Assembly: GCF_019192965.1 (NCBI RefSeq)
Contig: NZ_JAHTKU010000008.1
Coordinates: forward strand, 186,001 to 250,000
Direction of reading: 5' to 3'
Length of the DNA: 64,000 nt
From: Nocardioides daeguensis
GTDB taxonomy: Bacteria; Actinomycetota; Actinomycetes; Propionibacteriales; Nocardioidaceae
A model generated the notes under the pieces. The model was not told where the DNA came from. It was given only the letters and a program-made list of their open reading frames with translations, and made no database searches. The position numbers and the translations under genes are program-made. Shown in pieces: positions 8,000 through 17,368 of the stretch; positions within the stretch are counted from its first letter, which is position 1; each line of letters starts with the position of its first letter.

Positions 8000-9174
8000 T
8001 TGAACCGGAGCGTGTCGAGGTAGGACTGCACGTTGCGCCGGGTCTCCTGGACCGAGTCGCCGCCGAACTTCTCCAGCACCGCCTCGGCGAGCACCAGCGC
8101 GACCATCGCCTCGGCGACGATGCCGGCCGCGGGCACGGCGCACACGTCGGAGCGCTGGTGGTGGGCGACGGCCTCCTCGCCGGTGGCGAGGTCGACGGTG
8201 CGCAGCGCCCGCGGGACGGTGGCGATCGGCTTCATCGCGGCGCGCACGCGCAGGATCTCGCCGGTCGTCATGCCGCCCTCGGTGCCGCCGGAGCGGCCGG
8301 ACACGCGGCGCAGCCCCTCCGCGGTCGACACGATCTCGTCGTGGGCGAGGGAGCCGGGGGTCGCGGCGAGCTCGAAGCCGTCGCCGACCTCGACGCCCTT
8401 GATCGCCTGGATGCCCATCAGCGCGCCGGCCAGGCGAGCGTCGAGGCGGCGGTCCCAGTGGACGTGGGAGCCGAGGCCCGGCGGAAGGCCGTGGACGACG
8501 ACCTCGACGACGCCGCCGAGGGTGTCGCCGTCCTTGTGGGCCTGGTCGATCCGCTCGACCATCAGCTTGGAGCCGTCGGCGTCGAGGCAGCGCACCGGGT
8601 CGGCGTCGAGGCGCTCGACGTCGTCGGGGGACGGCAGCTCGGCGGACGGCGTACGGACGCCGCCGATCTCGAGGACGTGGCTGACGATCCGGGCGCCGGT
8701 CGCCTGCTCCACGAAGTTGCTGGCGACCCGGCCGAGCGCGACCCGGGCCGCGGTCTCCCGCGCGGAGGCGCGCTCGAGGATCGGCCGGGCGTCGGCGAAG
8801 TCGTACTTCTGCATGCCCGCGAGGTCGGCGTGGCCGGGTCGCGGGCGGGTCAGCGGGGCGTTGCGGGCCTGCGCCTCGAGGACGGCGGGGTCGACCGGGT
8901 CGGCCGACATCACGGTCTCCCACTTGGGCCACTCGGTGTTGCCGACCTGGATCGCGACCGGGCCGCCCTGGGTGCGACCGTGCCGGACGCCGCCGGTGAT
9001 GGTGACCTCGTCGGCCTCGAACTTCATCCGGGCACCGCGGCCGTAGCCGAGGCGACGACGGGCGAGCGAGTCGGAGATGTCATCGGTCGTGACCTCGACG
9101 TGGGCCGGCAGGCCCTCGAGGATCGCGACCAGGGAGGGGCCGTGGGACTCCCCCGCAGTCAGCCAGCGCAACAT
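7996..9174 (-). CDS. aroC: chorismate synthase
   Basis: Last step of the shikimate pathway (EPSP to chorismate), FMNH2-dependent. 392 aa from ATG 9174, giving [15 protein letters not shown], the family N-terminus. [12 protein letters not shown] near residue 40, [13 protein letters not shown] near residue 290 and the C-terminal R-S-D-V-C-A-V-P-A block are characteristic. First gene of a four-gene aroC-aroK-aroB-aroQ chain joined by 4-nt overlaps; GGGAG lies about 12 nt upstream. An in-frame start seven codons earlier is possible but has no family support. Confidence 0.97.
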   Translation of the reverse strand: MLRWLTAGESHGPSLVAILEGLPAHVEVTTDDISDSLARRRLGYGRGARMKFEADEVTITGGVRHGRTQGGPVAIQVGNTEWPKWETVMSADPVDPAVLEAQARNAPLTRPRPGHADLAGMQKYDFADARPILERASARETAARVALGRVASNFVEQATGARIVSHVLEIGGVRTPSAELPSPDDVERLDADPVRCLDADGSKLMVERIDQAHKDGDTLGGVVEVVVHGLPPGLGSHVHWDRRLDARLAGALMGIQAIKGVEVGDGFELAATPGSLAHDEIVSTAEGLRRVSGRSGGTEGGMTTGEILRVRAAMKPIATVPRALRTVDLATGEEAVAHHQRSDVCAVPAAGIVAEAMVALVLAEAVLEKFGGDSVQETRRNVQSYLDTLRFK

Positions 9175-9198
9175 GGGCACCAGTCTCCCACGCATGCC

Positions 9199-9897
9199 TC
9201 AGGCGCTGAGGACCTGTCCCACGACGACGGCGACCAGCGCGCCCAGCACGAGGAACGGGCCGTACGGCACCCGTCGGCGGATCATCGTGCCGCTGCGCCG
9301 CATCGGCACCATCGCCACCACCCCCAGGACGGCGGCCGCGAGCACCGACACGAACAGCACGCCGAGGCCCAGCGGTCCCAGCGCCACTCCCAGCAGCGCA
9401 CCCAGGCGGACGTCGCCGCCGGCCATCGCGCGCGGACTGATCAGCCGCATCAGGCCGTAGTAGCCGCCGAGCCCGGCGAAGCCACCCACCCCCCACAGCG
9501 CGACGTCGACGGAGCCGACGATCACGGCCACGAGGGCGACCAGAGCACCGGTGACCAGCCACGACGGCCGGATCAGCCGCGAGGGGAGGTACCAGGTGAC
9601 GTAGTCGATGACCGTGAGCGCACAGCACACCGGCACCAGGAACAGCAGCCACAGCAGCGCCCAGCTCCAGCCCAGCGCCGCGCCGAGGACTGCACCGGCC
9701 AGGGCGCAGGCGATCACCGAGCGCAGCAGCAGCCCCGGCCGGGCGGCCAGCTCGGCGAACGGCACGTGGTCGGGGTAGTCCTCCGGGTTCTCGGCCGGGT
9801 CGTGCTCCGGCTCGGGGCACAGCGCGATCAGCCGCGGCACGAGCAGTCCGCCGAGCGCACCGATGAGGGCGCAGGCCAGTGCGGGGAGCAGCTCCAT
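9199..9897 (-). CDS. A24-family prepilin peptidase
   Basis: 232 aa integral membrane aspartic protease of the TadV/PilD type; cleaves class III/type IV prepilin leaders at the cytoplasmic face. About seven hydrophobic segments; the catalytic Asp pair is expected in VIDYVTWYLP (near 92) and AGGDVRLGALLG (near 165), the latter matching the GxGD-type motif. It lacks the N-terminal cytoplasmic Cys-motif methylase domain. It sits inside the aro cluster between aroE and aroC, as in mycobacteria; no pilin genes are in the window, so its substrates lie elsewhere. Confidence 0.9.
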   Translation of the reverse strand: MELLPALACALIGALGGLLVPRLIALCPEPEHDPAENPEDYPDHVPFAELAARPGLLLRSVIACALAGAVLGAALGWSWALLWLLFLVPVCCALTVIDYVTWYLPSRLIRPSWLVTGALVALVAVIVGSVDVALWGVGGFAGLGGYYGLMRLISPRAMAGGDVRLGALLGVALGPLGLGVLFVSVLAAAVLGVVAMVPMRRSGTMIRRRVPYGPFLVLGALVAVVVGQVLSA

Positions 9898-9907
9898 GCC
9901 GAGGAAC

Positions 9908-10714
9908 CTACCGAGCCGCGAGCGCTGCTTCGCCCGCCGAGCGCATGCCGTCGAGTGGCCCGTCCTGACCAGTGAACAGGCCGAACTGGAGCACGGCCTG
10001 GTGCACCAGCAGGTCCAGGCCGGACACGACGGTCGCCCCCGTGGCGAGGGCGGCCGCGACCAGTGGGGTGGGCCACGGGTCGTAGGTCACCTCGAACACG
10101 ACGTCCGCCGGGAGCACTCGCCCGAGCAGCGTGTCGGTCTGGGCGCCGGCAGGGACGGTCGACACCAGGACGCCTCCGCTCGCGCGGACCTCGTCGAGAC
10201 TCACCACGGCGAGCGTCGGTGCGCTGGGATGGGCCTCGACCGCCGCGACCGCCTCGGCGGCGTTGGCCGGGTTGCGCGCAGCGACGGTGATCGTGGTGAC
10301 GCCCAGGTCGGCGAGCGCGAGACCGACGCTCGCGGCGGTCGCCCCGCCGCCGAGGATCGTGGCGCTGGCCAACGGCCCCGCGAACCGCTCCCGGATCGCA
10401 GCCGCCGCGCCCGGCACGTCGGTGTTGTCGGCGAACCAGCCGGCCGCCGTCCGCACCAGGGTGTTGGCGCCGCCGGCCAGCCGCGCGAGGTCGGAGACCT
10501 CGTCGGCCAGTGCCAGTGCCTCCCGCTTCAGGGGCGCGGTGACCGACAGGCCTCGCCACTCGGGGCCGAGGCCCGCCACGAACCCGGCCAGCTCCCCGGC
10601 GGGCACCCGCACGGCGTCGTACGTCGCGTCGATGCCGAGCGCGGCGTACCCGGCCCGGTGCAGGGTCGGCGAGAGCGAGTGGGCGACCGGGTCGCCCAGG
10701 ACGGCGCACCTCAT
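9908..10714 (-). CDS. aroE: shikimate dehydrogenase
   Basis: NADPH-linked reduction of 3-dehydroshikimate. From ATG 10714 it is 268 aa: MRCAVLGDPVAHSLSP (shikimate-binding SLSP), SVTAPLKREA with the catalytic Lys near residue 67, GGANT, ADNTD near 105, NADP fold LGGGATAASVGLALADLG, and C-terminal GLDLLVHQAVLQF. Two earlier in-frame ATGs (10756, 10735) overlap mltG; 10735 is a real alternative start if coupled to mltG. No clear ribosome site precedes any of the three. Confidence 0.92.
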   Translation of the reverse strand: MRCAVLGDPVAHSLSPTLHRAGYAALGIDATYDAVRVPAGELAGFVAGLGPEWRGLSVTAPLKREALALADEVSDLARLAGGANTLVRTAAGWFADNTDVPGAAAAIRERFAGPLASATILGGGATAASVGLALADLGVTTITVAARNPANAAEAVAAVEAHPSAPTLAVVSLDEVRASGGVLVSTVPAGAQTDTLLGRVLPADVVFEVTYDPWPTPLVAAALATGATVVSGLDLLVHQAVLQFGLFTGQDGPLDGMRSAGEAALAAR

Positions 10715-10724
10715 CGACAGGGCA

Positions 10725-11888
10725 TCAGCAGGCATCGGAGGTGGTGCAGTACTCACGCAGCCGCTCGGTGGCGGCGTTGTGCTCCGCGAGGGTGGTCGAG
10801 AAGACGGTCTCGCCGGTCTTCAGGTTGACCACGACCCAGTACAGCCACGGGCCGTCGGCCGGGTGGAGCGCGGCGTCGATGGTCGCCTCGCCCGGGTTGC
10901 CGATCGGGCCGGGCGGCAGGCCCCGGTTGGCGTAGGTGTTGTACGGCGAGTCGATGTCGCGCTGCGCCGAGGTGGTCCAGACCTCGCCGGAGAGCCCGTT
11001 GGCGTAGGCGACGGTGGCGTCCGACTGCAGGGCCATGTCCTGGTCGAGGCGGTTGTAGATGGCGCGGGCGACCTTCGGGTAGTCCTGGTCGCGGTTGGCC
11101 TCGAACTCGAGCATGCTCGCCACGGTCAGCACCTCGTGGGCGGTGAGGCCGACGTTCTGGGCCTGGGCGTCGAGGTCGAGGTCCTTCATCACGGCCTGTC
11201 CCTTGGCGACCATCGCGGCGAGGATCGTCTGCGGGGTGTCGGCCGGCGTGATCGTGTAGGTGGCGGGGAACAGGTAGCCCTCGGGGTTTCCGCCCGCCGA
11301 CGGGGGCAGACCGAGCGCCGCCGGGTCCGCCAGCACCGCCTCGAACTGGGCGGCCTTGAAGTCGGTGTTCTTGGCCAGGATCTTGACGATGTCGCTGGTG
11401 CGCTTGCCTTCCGGGATGGTCACCGTGTCCTGGGCCATCTGCGAGGGGTCGACGAGGATCGCGACCACGTCGGCGGCCTTCATCCGGCTCTTGAGCAGGT
11501 AGGTGCCGGCCTGGATCCTCGTGGAGCGGCTGTCCTTGGCCGCGGCGTCGACGAAGGCCTCCGAGGACGCGACGACGCCGAGGTCCTCGAGCTCGGCGCC
11601 CATCGAGCCGACCGACTGGCCGGGGTCGATGACGAAGGTGACCTGCCCCTGGCCGGGACCGGCGAAGTCCTCCGGCCCGGCGAGCATGTCCTTGACGTCG
11701 GCGATCGCCCCGCGCGCGAACCACGCCACCAGGCCGCAGAAGAGCACGGCGACCAACAGGATCGGCAGGCATCCGCCGCGGCGCTTCTTGGCTGCACGCC
11801 GCCGGCCACCTGCCGGTGTGCTCACCGGCAGGATGTCGTGACCGACGGCGTCATCCGGCGCGACGTTGTCGGACAGCGGCTCAGTCAT
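10725..11888 (-). CDS. mltG: endolytic murein transglycosylase MltG
   Basis: Membrane-anchored lytic transglycosylase that cuts nascent glycan strands (YceG-like). 387 aa from ATG 11888. Cytoplasmic basic stretch GGRRRAAKKRRGG, a single membrane span near residues 40-60, then extracellular LysM-like and catalytic regions; the signature ASMLEFEANRDQDYPKVARAIYNRL contains the catalytic Glu, followed by LQSDATVAYA and SPYNTY...GLPPGPIGNPG. Its ATG lies 8 nt inside ruvX (ATGACTGA). Confidence 0.93.
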   Translation of the reverse strand: MTEPLSDNVAPDDAVGHDILPVSTPAGGRRRAAKKRRGGCLPILLVAVLFCGLVAWFARGAIADVKDMLAGPEDFAGPGQGQVTFVIDPGQSVGSMGAELEDLGVVASSEAFVDAAAKDSRSTRIQAGTYLLKSRMKAADVVAILVDPSQMAQDTVTIPEGKRTSDIVKILAKNTDFKAAQFEAVLADPAALGLPPSAGGNPEGYLFPATYTITPADTPQTILAAMVAKGQAVMKDLDLDAQAQNVGLTAHEVLTVASMLEFEANRDQDYPKVARAIYNRLDQDMALQSDATVAYANGLSGEVWTTSAQRDIDSPYNTYANRGLPPGPIGNPGEATIDAALHPADGPWLYWVVVNLKTGETVFSTTLAEHNAATERLREYCTTSDAC

Positions 11889-12363
11889 GCGTCTCCTCGT
11901 GCGTGGGGTCCACCAGCTCCCCCGGAGGGGTGCCGGTCGCGCGTTCTGCATCCAGCGCCTGCTGGAGGATGACGACGGCCGCGACCTGGTCGACCACGGC
12001 GCGCCGCTTCGCTCCCTTGCGCTGGTCGCGCAGCATAGCCTCCGCCGTCACGGTGGTGAGCCGCTCGTCGACGAGCCGCAGCGGAACCGGGGCGATCCGT
12101 CGCGCCAGGCGTACGGCGAGCTCGCGGGTCTTCAGCGCGGCCGGGCCCTCGCCGCCGCCGAGCGAGCGGGGCAGACCCATCACGACCTCGAGGACCCCCG
12201 AGGAGTCACCTTCGGCCTGCAACAGCTGGTGGATCCGGCGCAGGTCGCCCTTGCCCCGGCGCACCGTCTCGACCGGCGTCGCCAGCACCCCGGAGGGGTC
12301 GCTTCGGGCCACGCCGATCCGGGCGTCGCCCGGGTCGATGCCGAGGCGGACCCCGTGGCGCAT
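11881..12363 (-). CDS. ruvX: RuvX/YqgF family putative pre-16S rRNA nuclease
   Basis: 160 aa RNase H-like fold: LGIDPGDARIGVARSD at the N-terminus (first catalytic Asp), VVMGLPRSLGG near residue 62, VDERLTTVTAE near 100 and the final VDQVAAVVILQ Asp. The family is tied to 16S rRNA 5' maturation or Holliday-junction-type cleavage. It sits 7 nt after alaS and overlaps mltG by 8 nt; alaS-ruvX-mltG-aroE is a conserved actinobacterial order. Confidence 0.93.
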   Translation of the reverse strand: MRHGVRLGIDPGDARIGVARSDPSGVLATPVETVRRGKGDLRRIHQLLQAEGDSSGVLEVVMGLPRSLGGGEGPAALKTRELAVRLARRIAPVPLRLVDERLTTVTAEAMLRDQRKGAKRRAVVDQVAAVVILQQALDAERATGTPPGELVDPTHEETHD

Positions 12364-12370
12364 CAGACGG

Positions 12371-15100
12371 CTATCCCTGCGCGAGTGCTGCGGTGACGGC
12401 GGCGAGCGCCTCGTCGATGCGGGACACGTCGGTGCCGCCGCCCTGCGCCAGGTCGGCCTTGCCGCCGCCCTTGCCGTCGAGGAAGGGGGCCGCCGCGCGG
12501 ACCAGGTCGCCAGCCGCGAGGCCGCGGGCCTGGGCCGCGTCGTTGAGGGCCGCCACGATCGCCGCCTTGCCGTCCGCCGCGCCGATCAGGACGACGACGG
12601 CGGGGGTGTCGCCGGCGAGCCGGGCCCGGACGTCGGTCGCCAGGGTGCGCACGTCGCCGCCGCTCGCGCCGTCGAGCCGCTGGGCCACCAGCCGCACGCC
12701 ATTGACGTCGCTCGCGCCCTCGGCGAGCGCGGCGCCGCCGGACAGCAGCTGGGCGAGGCGGATCTTCTCGATCTCCTTCTCGCTCTGCTTGAGGCGCTCG
12801 AGGAGGTCGCCGACCCGGCCGACGATGTCGCCGGACTGGGTCTTGAGCAGCGTCGAGAGCTGGCCGACGACGTCACGCTCGCGGGCGAGGTAGTCGAAGC
12901 CCTCGACACCGGTCAGCGCCTCGATCCGGCGGTTGCCGGAGCCGACCGACGCCTCACTGGTGACCACGATGGTGCCGACCTGGCTGGAGTGCTCGACGTG
13001 CGTGCCACCGCACAGCTCACGCGACCACGGACCGCCGATCTCGACGACACGGACCTTCTGGTCGTCGTAGGTCTCCCCGAACAGCGCGATCGCGCCCCAG
13101 TCCTTGGCCTCGCTGAGCGTCATGTACTGCCAGCCGACGGGCAGGTCGGCGCGCAGTGCGTTGTTGGAGACCTGCTCGATCTCACGGACCTGGTCGGGCG
13201 AGAGCGCGTTGAGCCAGCCGAAGTCGAGGCGCAGGTAGCCCGGGCGGTTGTAGGAGCCGGACTGCAGGGCGGTGGGCCCGAGCACCTCGCGGAGCGCGGC
13301 GTGCACGATGTGGGTGCCCGAGTGCGCCTGGCGAGCGCCGATGCGCCACTGCGGGTCGACCTTGGCGTGCACCAACCCGGACTCTGTGGTCGAGGTGCGA
13401 GCGCCAGCGAGCCTCGAGACCCGCAGCTCGCCGTCGAGGACGCGGACCTGGTGGACCACGAGGCCGCGGACCGGGCGCTGGACGTCGAGGACCTCGAGGG
13501 CCCCACCCTCGAACTCGATCACGCCGGCGTCGGCGACCTGGCCGCCGGACTCGGCGTAGAACGGGGTGCGGTCGAGGACCAGCTCGCCGATCTCGCCGCC
13601 GGTGAGGGCCGGGACGGCGGCCCCCTCGCGCAGCAGCGCGAGCGGCTTGGACTCGGTCTCGAGGGTCTCGTAGGCGAGCCACTCGGTCGGGCCGTGGGCG
13701 TCGAGGATGTCGCGGTAGACCCCGGTGTCGGCGTGGTGGCCCTTCTTGGCCCGCGCGTCGGCCTTGGCCCGCTCGCGCTGCTCGGCCATCAGCTGCCGGA
13801 AGCCCGGCTCGTCGACGCTCAGCCCCGCCTCGGCGGCCATCTCGAGGGTCAGGTCGATCGGGAAGCCGTAGGTGTCGTGCAGCGCGAACGCCTTGTCACC
13901 GGCGATGGTGGTGGCGCCGGAGCGCTTCACGTCGCCCGCGGCGAGGTCGAAGATCTGGGTGCCCGCCTGGAGCGTCTTGCGGAACGCCTCCTCCTCGGCG
14001 AACGCGATCTGGGCGATCCGGTCCCAGCCGGAGACCAGCTCGGGGTAGCTCTCCCCCATCTTGTCGCGCGAGACCGGCAGCAGCTCGGGCAGCGCCGGGT
14101 CCTGGTAGCCGAGCAGGCGCATGTTGCGCACCGCGCGGCGCAGCAGGCGGCGCAGCACGTAGCCACGGCCCTCGTTGCCCGGGGTCACGCCGTCGCCGAT
14201 GAGCATCAGCGAGCTGCGGACGTGGTCGGCGACCACCCGGAAGCGCACGTCGTCGACGTGGGCGTCGGCCCCGCTGGCGCCGTACTTCTTGCCGGACAGC
14301 TCCATCGCCTTCTCGATCACCGGGAAGATGGTGTCGATCTCGTACATGTTGTGCTTGTCCTGGAGCAGGTACGCCACCCGCTCCAGGCCCATGCCCGTGT
14401 CGATGTTCTTGCTCGGCAGCGGACCGGCGATGTCGAAGTCGTCCTTGGCGCGGACGGCGCTGAGCTCCTCCTGCATGAAGACCAGGTTCCAGATCTCCAG
14501 GAACCGGTCCTCGTCGGCCTCGGGGCCGCCGTCGGGGCCGAACTCGGGGCCGCGGTCGATGTAGATCTCGCTGCACGGGCCGCCCGGGCCGGGCACGCCC
14601 ATGTTCCAGTAGTTGTCCTTGAGCCCGCGCGGCTGGATCCGGTCGTCGGGAAGCCCGGCGATCCGCTTCCAGGCGTCGCGCGCCTCGGCGTCCTCGGGCA
14701 GGACGGTGACCCAGATCTTGTCGGGGTCGAAGCCGAAGCCGCCGTCGGCCTGGGCGTTGGTGATCAACTCCCAGGCGAACTGGATGGCGCCTTCCTTGAA
14801 GTAGTCGCCGAAGGAGAAGTTGCCGTTCATCTGGAAGAACGTGCCGTGCCGGGTGGTCTTGCCGACCTCCTCGATGTCGAGGGTCCGCACGCACTTCTGG
14901 ACGCTGGTCGCGCGCTGGAACGGCGGCGTCTCCTGGCCCAGGAAGTAGGGCTTGAACGGCACCATGCCGGCGTTGACGAAGAGCAGGTTCGGGTCGTCGA
15001 GCAGCAGCGAGGCCGACGGTACGACGGTGTGGCCCCGCGCCTCGAAGTGGGCGAGGAACCGGTTGCGGATCTCCGCGCTGCTCAGGTGCCGCTCGTTCAA
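12371..15100 (-). CDS. alaS: alanyl-tRNA synthetase
   Basis: 909 aa, full length: class II catalytic core (TSVQKCVRT, RHGTFFQMNGNFSFGDYF), tRNA-recognition domain, editing domain with zinc ligands HSGTHIVHAAL and CGGTHVEHS (near residues 600 and 700), and the C-Ala domain. The start is TTG 15100, which overlaps the stop of the upstream gene as TTGA; no ATG or GTG fits the N-terminus NERHLSSAEIRNRFL, so the rare codon is well supported. A weak GGGAAGG lies upstream. Confidence 0.97.
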   Translation of the reverse strand: MNERHLSSAEIRNRFLAHFEARGHTVVPSASLLLDDPNLLFVNAGMVPFKPYFLGQETPPFQRATSVQKCVRTLDIEEVGKTTRHGTFFQMNGNFSFGDYFKEGAIQFAWELITNAQADGGFGFDPDKIWVTVLPEDAEARDAWKRIAGLPDDRIQPRGLKDNYWNMGVPGPGGPCSEIYIDRGPEFGPDGGPEADEDRFLEIWNLVFMQEELSAVRAKDDFDIAGPLPSKNIDTGMGLERVAYLLQDKHNMYEIDTIFPVIEKAMELSGKKYGASGADAHVDDVRFRVVADHVRSSLMLIGDGVTPGNEGRGYVLRRLLRRAVRNMRLLGYQDPALPELLPVSRDKMGESYPELVSGWDRIAQIAFAEEEAFRKTLQAGTQIFDLAAGDVKRSGATTIAGDKAFALHDTYGFPIDLTLEMAAEAGLSVDEPGFRQLMAEQRERAKADARAKKGHHADTGVYRDILDAHGPTEWLAYETLETESKPLALLREGAAVPALTGGEIGELVLDRTPFYAESGGQVADAGVIEFEGGALEVLDVQRPVRGLVVHQVRVLDGELRVSRLAGARTSTTESGLVHAKVDPQWRIGARQAHSGTHIVHAALREVLGPTALQSGSYNRPGYLRLDFGWLNALSPDQVREIEQVSNNALRADLPVGWQYMTLSEAKDWGAIALFGETYDDQKVRVVEIGGPWSRELCGGTHVEHSSQVGTIVVTSEASVGSGNRRIEALTGVEGFDYLARERDVVGQLSTLLKTQSGDIVGRVGDLLERLKQSEKEIEKIRLAQLLSGGAALAEGASDVNGVRLVAQRLDGASGGDVRTLATDVRARLAGDTPAVVVLIGAADGKAAIVAALNDAAQARGLAAGDLVRAAAPFLDGKGGGKADLAQGGGTDVSRIDEALAAVTAALAQG

Positions 15101-15366
15101 CGGATGCCTTCCCTGCTGGGTGTGGTGGTGGGATTCATGAGTTGGGGCGGACCGGCGTCCGCGCCGTCGAAGCGTTGCCGCAGGTGGATCTCGGCCACGG
15201 CCTGGCCCCGGGCGACCTCCTCGCCGAACATCCGGGCGCCGACGACGGCCGCCCCGATCCGGTCGCGCATGCCGTCAGGAGTGAAGGCCTCCGCGAGGCG
15301 GCGTACCCGGACCATGCCGTAGACGCCGGCGGCGGCGCCGGCGGCGAACCAGACCCCCGCCTTCAC
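15097..15366 (-). CDS. small membrane protein, DUF6167-like
   Basis: 89 aa from GTG 15366: VKAGVWFAAGAAAGVYGMVRVRR has one hydrophobic segment at residues 5-20, followed by a charged tail (HLRQRFDGADAG). It lies directly upstream of alaS with a 4-nt TTGA overlap and is itself overlapped (GTGA) by the preceding gene. Small proteins of this kind next to alaS are common in actinobacteria; function unknown. The family name is from memory of the context. Confidence 0.7.
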   Translation of the reverse strand: MKAGVWFAAGAAAGVYGMVRVRRLAEAFTPDGMRDRIGAAVVGARMFGEEVARGQAVAEIHLRQRFDGADAGPPQLMNPTTTPSREGIR

Positions 15367-15917
15367 GACGTGACCTCCACGTCGGCGCCCAGCGCGGAGC
15401 GCTGGCGCGACTCCAGGTCGCGGCGGGCGGCCTTCAGCATCAGCTTGCGCTCCTTGCGGGAGCGCTTGACCTCGCGCTTCATCTCGAAGCGGATCCGGTG
15501 GCGGACCTCGGGCGACAGCGCCCGGCGTAGCCCTGCGGCCAGCGCCGCGGTCTTGATGACGCTCTCGCGCAGCAGGATGTCGGCGAACATCGGGGCCGGT
15601 ACGACGCGCGCGGGCACCCGCGGTCCCTGCTCCTGGCCCAGGTCGGTGATGACGTACTCGCGGTCGTCGACCACAGCGACCGGCGTGCGCTGCCCGCGCG
15701 CCGCCGCCTCCGGCCTGGCCTGCAGCTCCGCCTCGATGCCGGCCAGCTGCTCGCGCAGCGCCTCGGCGTCCTGGGCGGCTGCGGCGAGCAGCGCCTCGGT
15801 GTGGCCGCGCGCCTGGCGCACGGACCGCAACAGCCGGTAGGCCGCGACCGCGAGCGCCACGACGGCGACGAGGGTCAGCACGACCAGCCAGGTCGGCACG
15901 GCGAGGTCGGAGGTCAC
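15363..15917 (-). CDS. single-pass membrane protein of unknown function
   Basis: 184 aa from GTG 15917: N-terminal membrane span (PTWLVVLTLVAVVALAVAAYRLL), then a predicted coiled coil (residues 35-80, TEALLAAAAQDAEALREQLAGIEAEL), a short strand-rich part (VAVVDDREYVITDL) and a very basic C-terminus (RHRIRFEMKREVKRSRKERKLMLKAARRDL). In frame with nothing else upstream but the rarA 3' end. Overlaps the DUF6167-like gene by 4 nt. I do not recognise a defined family; a cell-envelope or division-associated scaffold is possible. Confidence 0.75.
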   Translation of the reverse strand: MTSDLAVPTWLVVLTLVAVVALAVAAYRLLRSVRQARGHTEALLAAAAQDAEALREQLAGIEAELQARPEAAARGQRTPVAVVDDREYVITDLGQEQGPRVPARVVPAPMFADILLRESVIKTAALAAGLRRALSPEVRHRIRFEMKREVKRSRKERKLMLKAARRDLESRQRSALGADVEVTS

Positions 15918-15928
15918 GACGAGAAAGC

Positions 15929-17323
15929 CTACTTGCCGCGGATGATGCGGCGAACTCGCTCCCACCGCTGCTTGACCGCGGCCTCGGCGCCGAGCTCGGT
16001 CGGGCGGTAGTAGGCGGCGTCGAGCACGACGTCGGGGGCGTACTGCTGCTCGGCGACGCCGAAGGGTGCGTCATGGCTGTACACGTAGCCCTGGCCGTGG
16101 CCGAGCGTCTTGGCACCGGCGTAGTGGGCGTCGCGCAGATGGGGAGGGACCTGGCCGATCTTGCCGGCCCGAACGTCGCCGATCGCCTCGAAGATCGCCG
16201 TGGTCACGGCGTTGGACTTGGGCGCCACGGCGAGAGCGATGGTGGCGTGGGCCAGGGTCAGCTGGGCCTCGGGCATCCCGATCAGCTGGACGGTCTGCGC
16301 GGCGGCGACCGCGGTCGTCAACGCGGTCGGGTCGGCCAGGCCGACGTCCTCGCTGGCGAGGATCATCAGCCGCCGGGCGATGAACCGCGGGTCCTCACCC
16401 GCCTCGATCATCCGGGCGAGGTAGTGCAGCGCCGCGTCGGCGTCGGACCCACGCACCGACTTGATGAACGCGCTGACGACGTCGTAGTGCTGGTCGCCGT
16501 CGCGGTCGTAGCGCACCGCCGCCTGGTCGGCCGCGGTCTCGGCCGTCGCGACGTCGATCACCAAGGTGGTCGAGCCTGTCGAGACCCCCTTGCTCCGGGC
16601 CGCGCCGGCCGCGGCCTCGAGGTAGGTCAGCGAGCGGCGGGCGTCGCCGCCCGCGAGGCGCACGATGTGGTCACGGGCCTCCTCCTCGAGCACCACCTCG
16701 CCGCCGAGCCCACGCTCGTCGGCCACTGCGAGGTCCAGGACGGCGGCGATGTCGTCGTCGGTCAGCGACTGCAGGCGCAACAACAGGCTGCGGGAGAGCA
16801 GCGGCGAGATGACGCTGAAGGAGGGGTTCTCCGTGGTGGCCGCGACCAGCGTCACCCAGCGGTTCTCGACGCCGGGCAGCAGGGCGTCCTGCTGGGCCTT
16901 GCTGAACCGGTGCACCTCGTCGACGAAGAGGACCGTCTCCTCCCCCGTCGCCACCAGCTGGCGCCGGGCCGCGTCGATCGCCGACCGGACCTCCTTGACA
17001 CCCGCGGAGACGGCCGAGACCTCGACGAAGCGCCGACCGGTCTGCTGGCTGATGATCGAGGCGATCGTGGTCTTGCCCGTGCCCGGCGGCCCCCACAGCA
17101 GCAGCGAGAGGGACTGGTCGCCCTCCACGAGCTGGCGCAGCGGGGAGCCGGGCGCGCGCAGCTGCTCCTGCCCGACCAGCTCCTCGAGCGTACGCGGACG
17201 CATCCGGACCGCCAGCGGGGCCGAGGAGTGGGTGGCGTCGGCGAGCGAGCCGACCGACGCCGCCGGCCCGAACCCCGCGGCCGAGGAGCCCGGGGTGTCG
17301 AACAGCTGGGGCTCGTCATCCAC
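15929..17323 (-). CDS. rarA: replication-associated recombination protein A (RarA/MgsA AAA+ ATPase)
   Basis: 464 aa. Residues 1-35 contain LFDTPG-type SSB-interaction-like sequence; Walker [17 protein letters not shown] near residue 78, Walker [21 protein letters not shown] near 130, sensor 1 [13 protein letters not shown] near 155, and the RarA-specific C-terminal tetramerisation region ([19 protein letters not shown]). Acts at stalled forks. Between alaS-side genes and the ABC importer; 46 nt from the latter, transcribed the same way. Confidence 0.95.
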   Translation of the reverse strand: MDDEPQLFDTPGSSAAGFGPAASVGSLADATHSSAPLAVRMRPRTLEELVGQEQLRAPGSPLRQLVEGDQSLSLLLWGPPGTGKTTIASIISQQTGRRFVEVSAVSAGVKEVRSAIDAARRQLVATGEETVLFVDEVHRFSKAQQDALLPGVENRWVTLVAATTENPSFSVISPLLSRSLLLRLQSLTDDDIAAVLDLAVADERGLGGEVVLEEEARDHIVRLAGGDARRSLTYLEAAAGAARSKGVSTGSTTLVIDVATAETAADQAAVRYDRDGDQHYDVVSAFIKSVRGSDADAALHYLARMIEAGEDPRFIARRLMILASEDVGLADPTALTTAVAAAQTVQLIGMPEAQLTLAHATIALAVAPKSNAVTTAIFEAIGDVRAGKIGQVPPHLRDAHYAGAKTLGHGQGYVYSHDAPFGVAEQQYAPDVVLDAAYYRPTELGAEAAVKQRWERVRRIIRGK

Positions 17324-17368
17324 GAGGACCCAGCCTAGCCAGCCGCGCGAACGGCTCCCGCTCGAGGT

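Noticed and set aside
17324..17368. Terminator after rarA or the importer operon
   Set aside because: Only short imperfect dyads; nothing that stands out from the GC-rich background.
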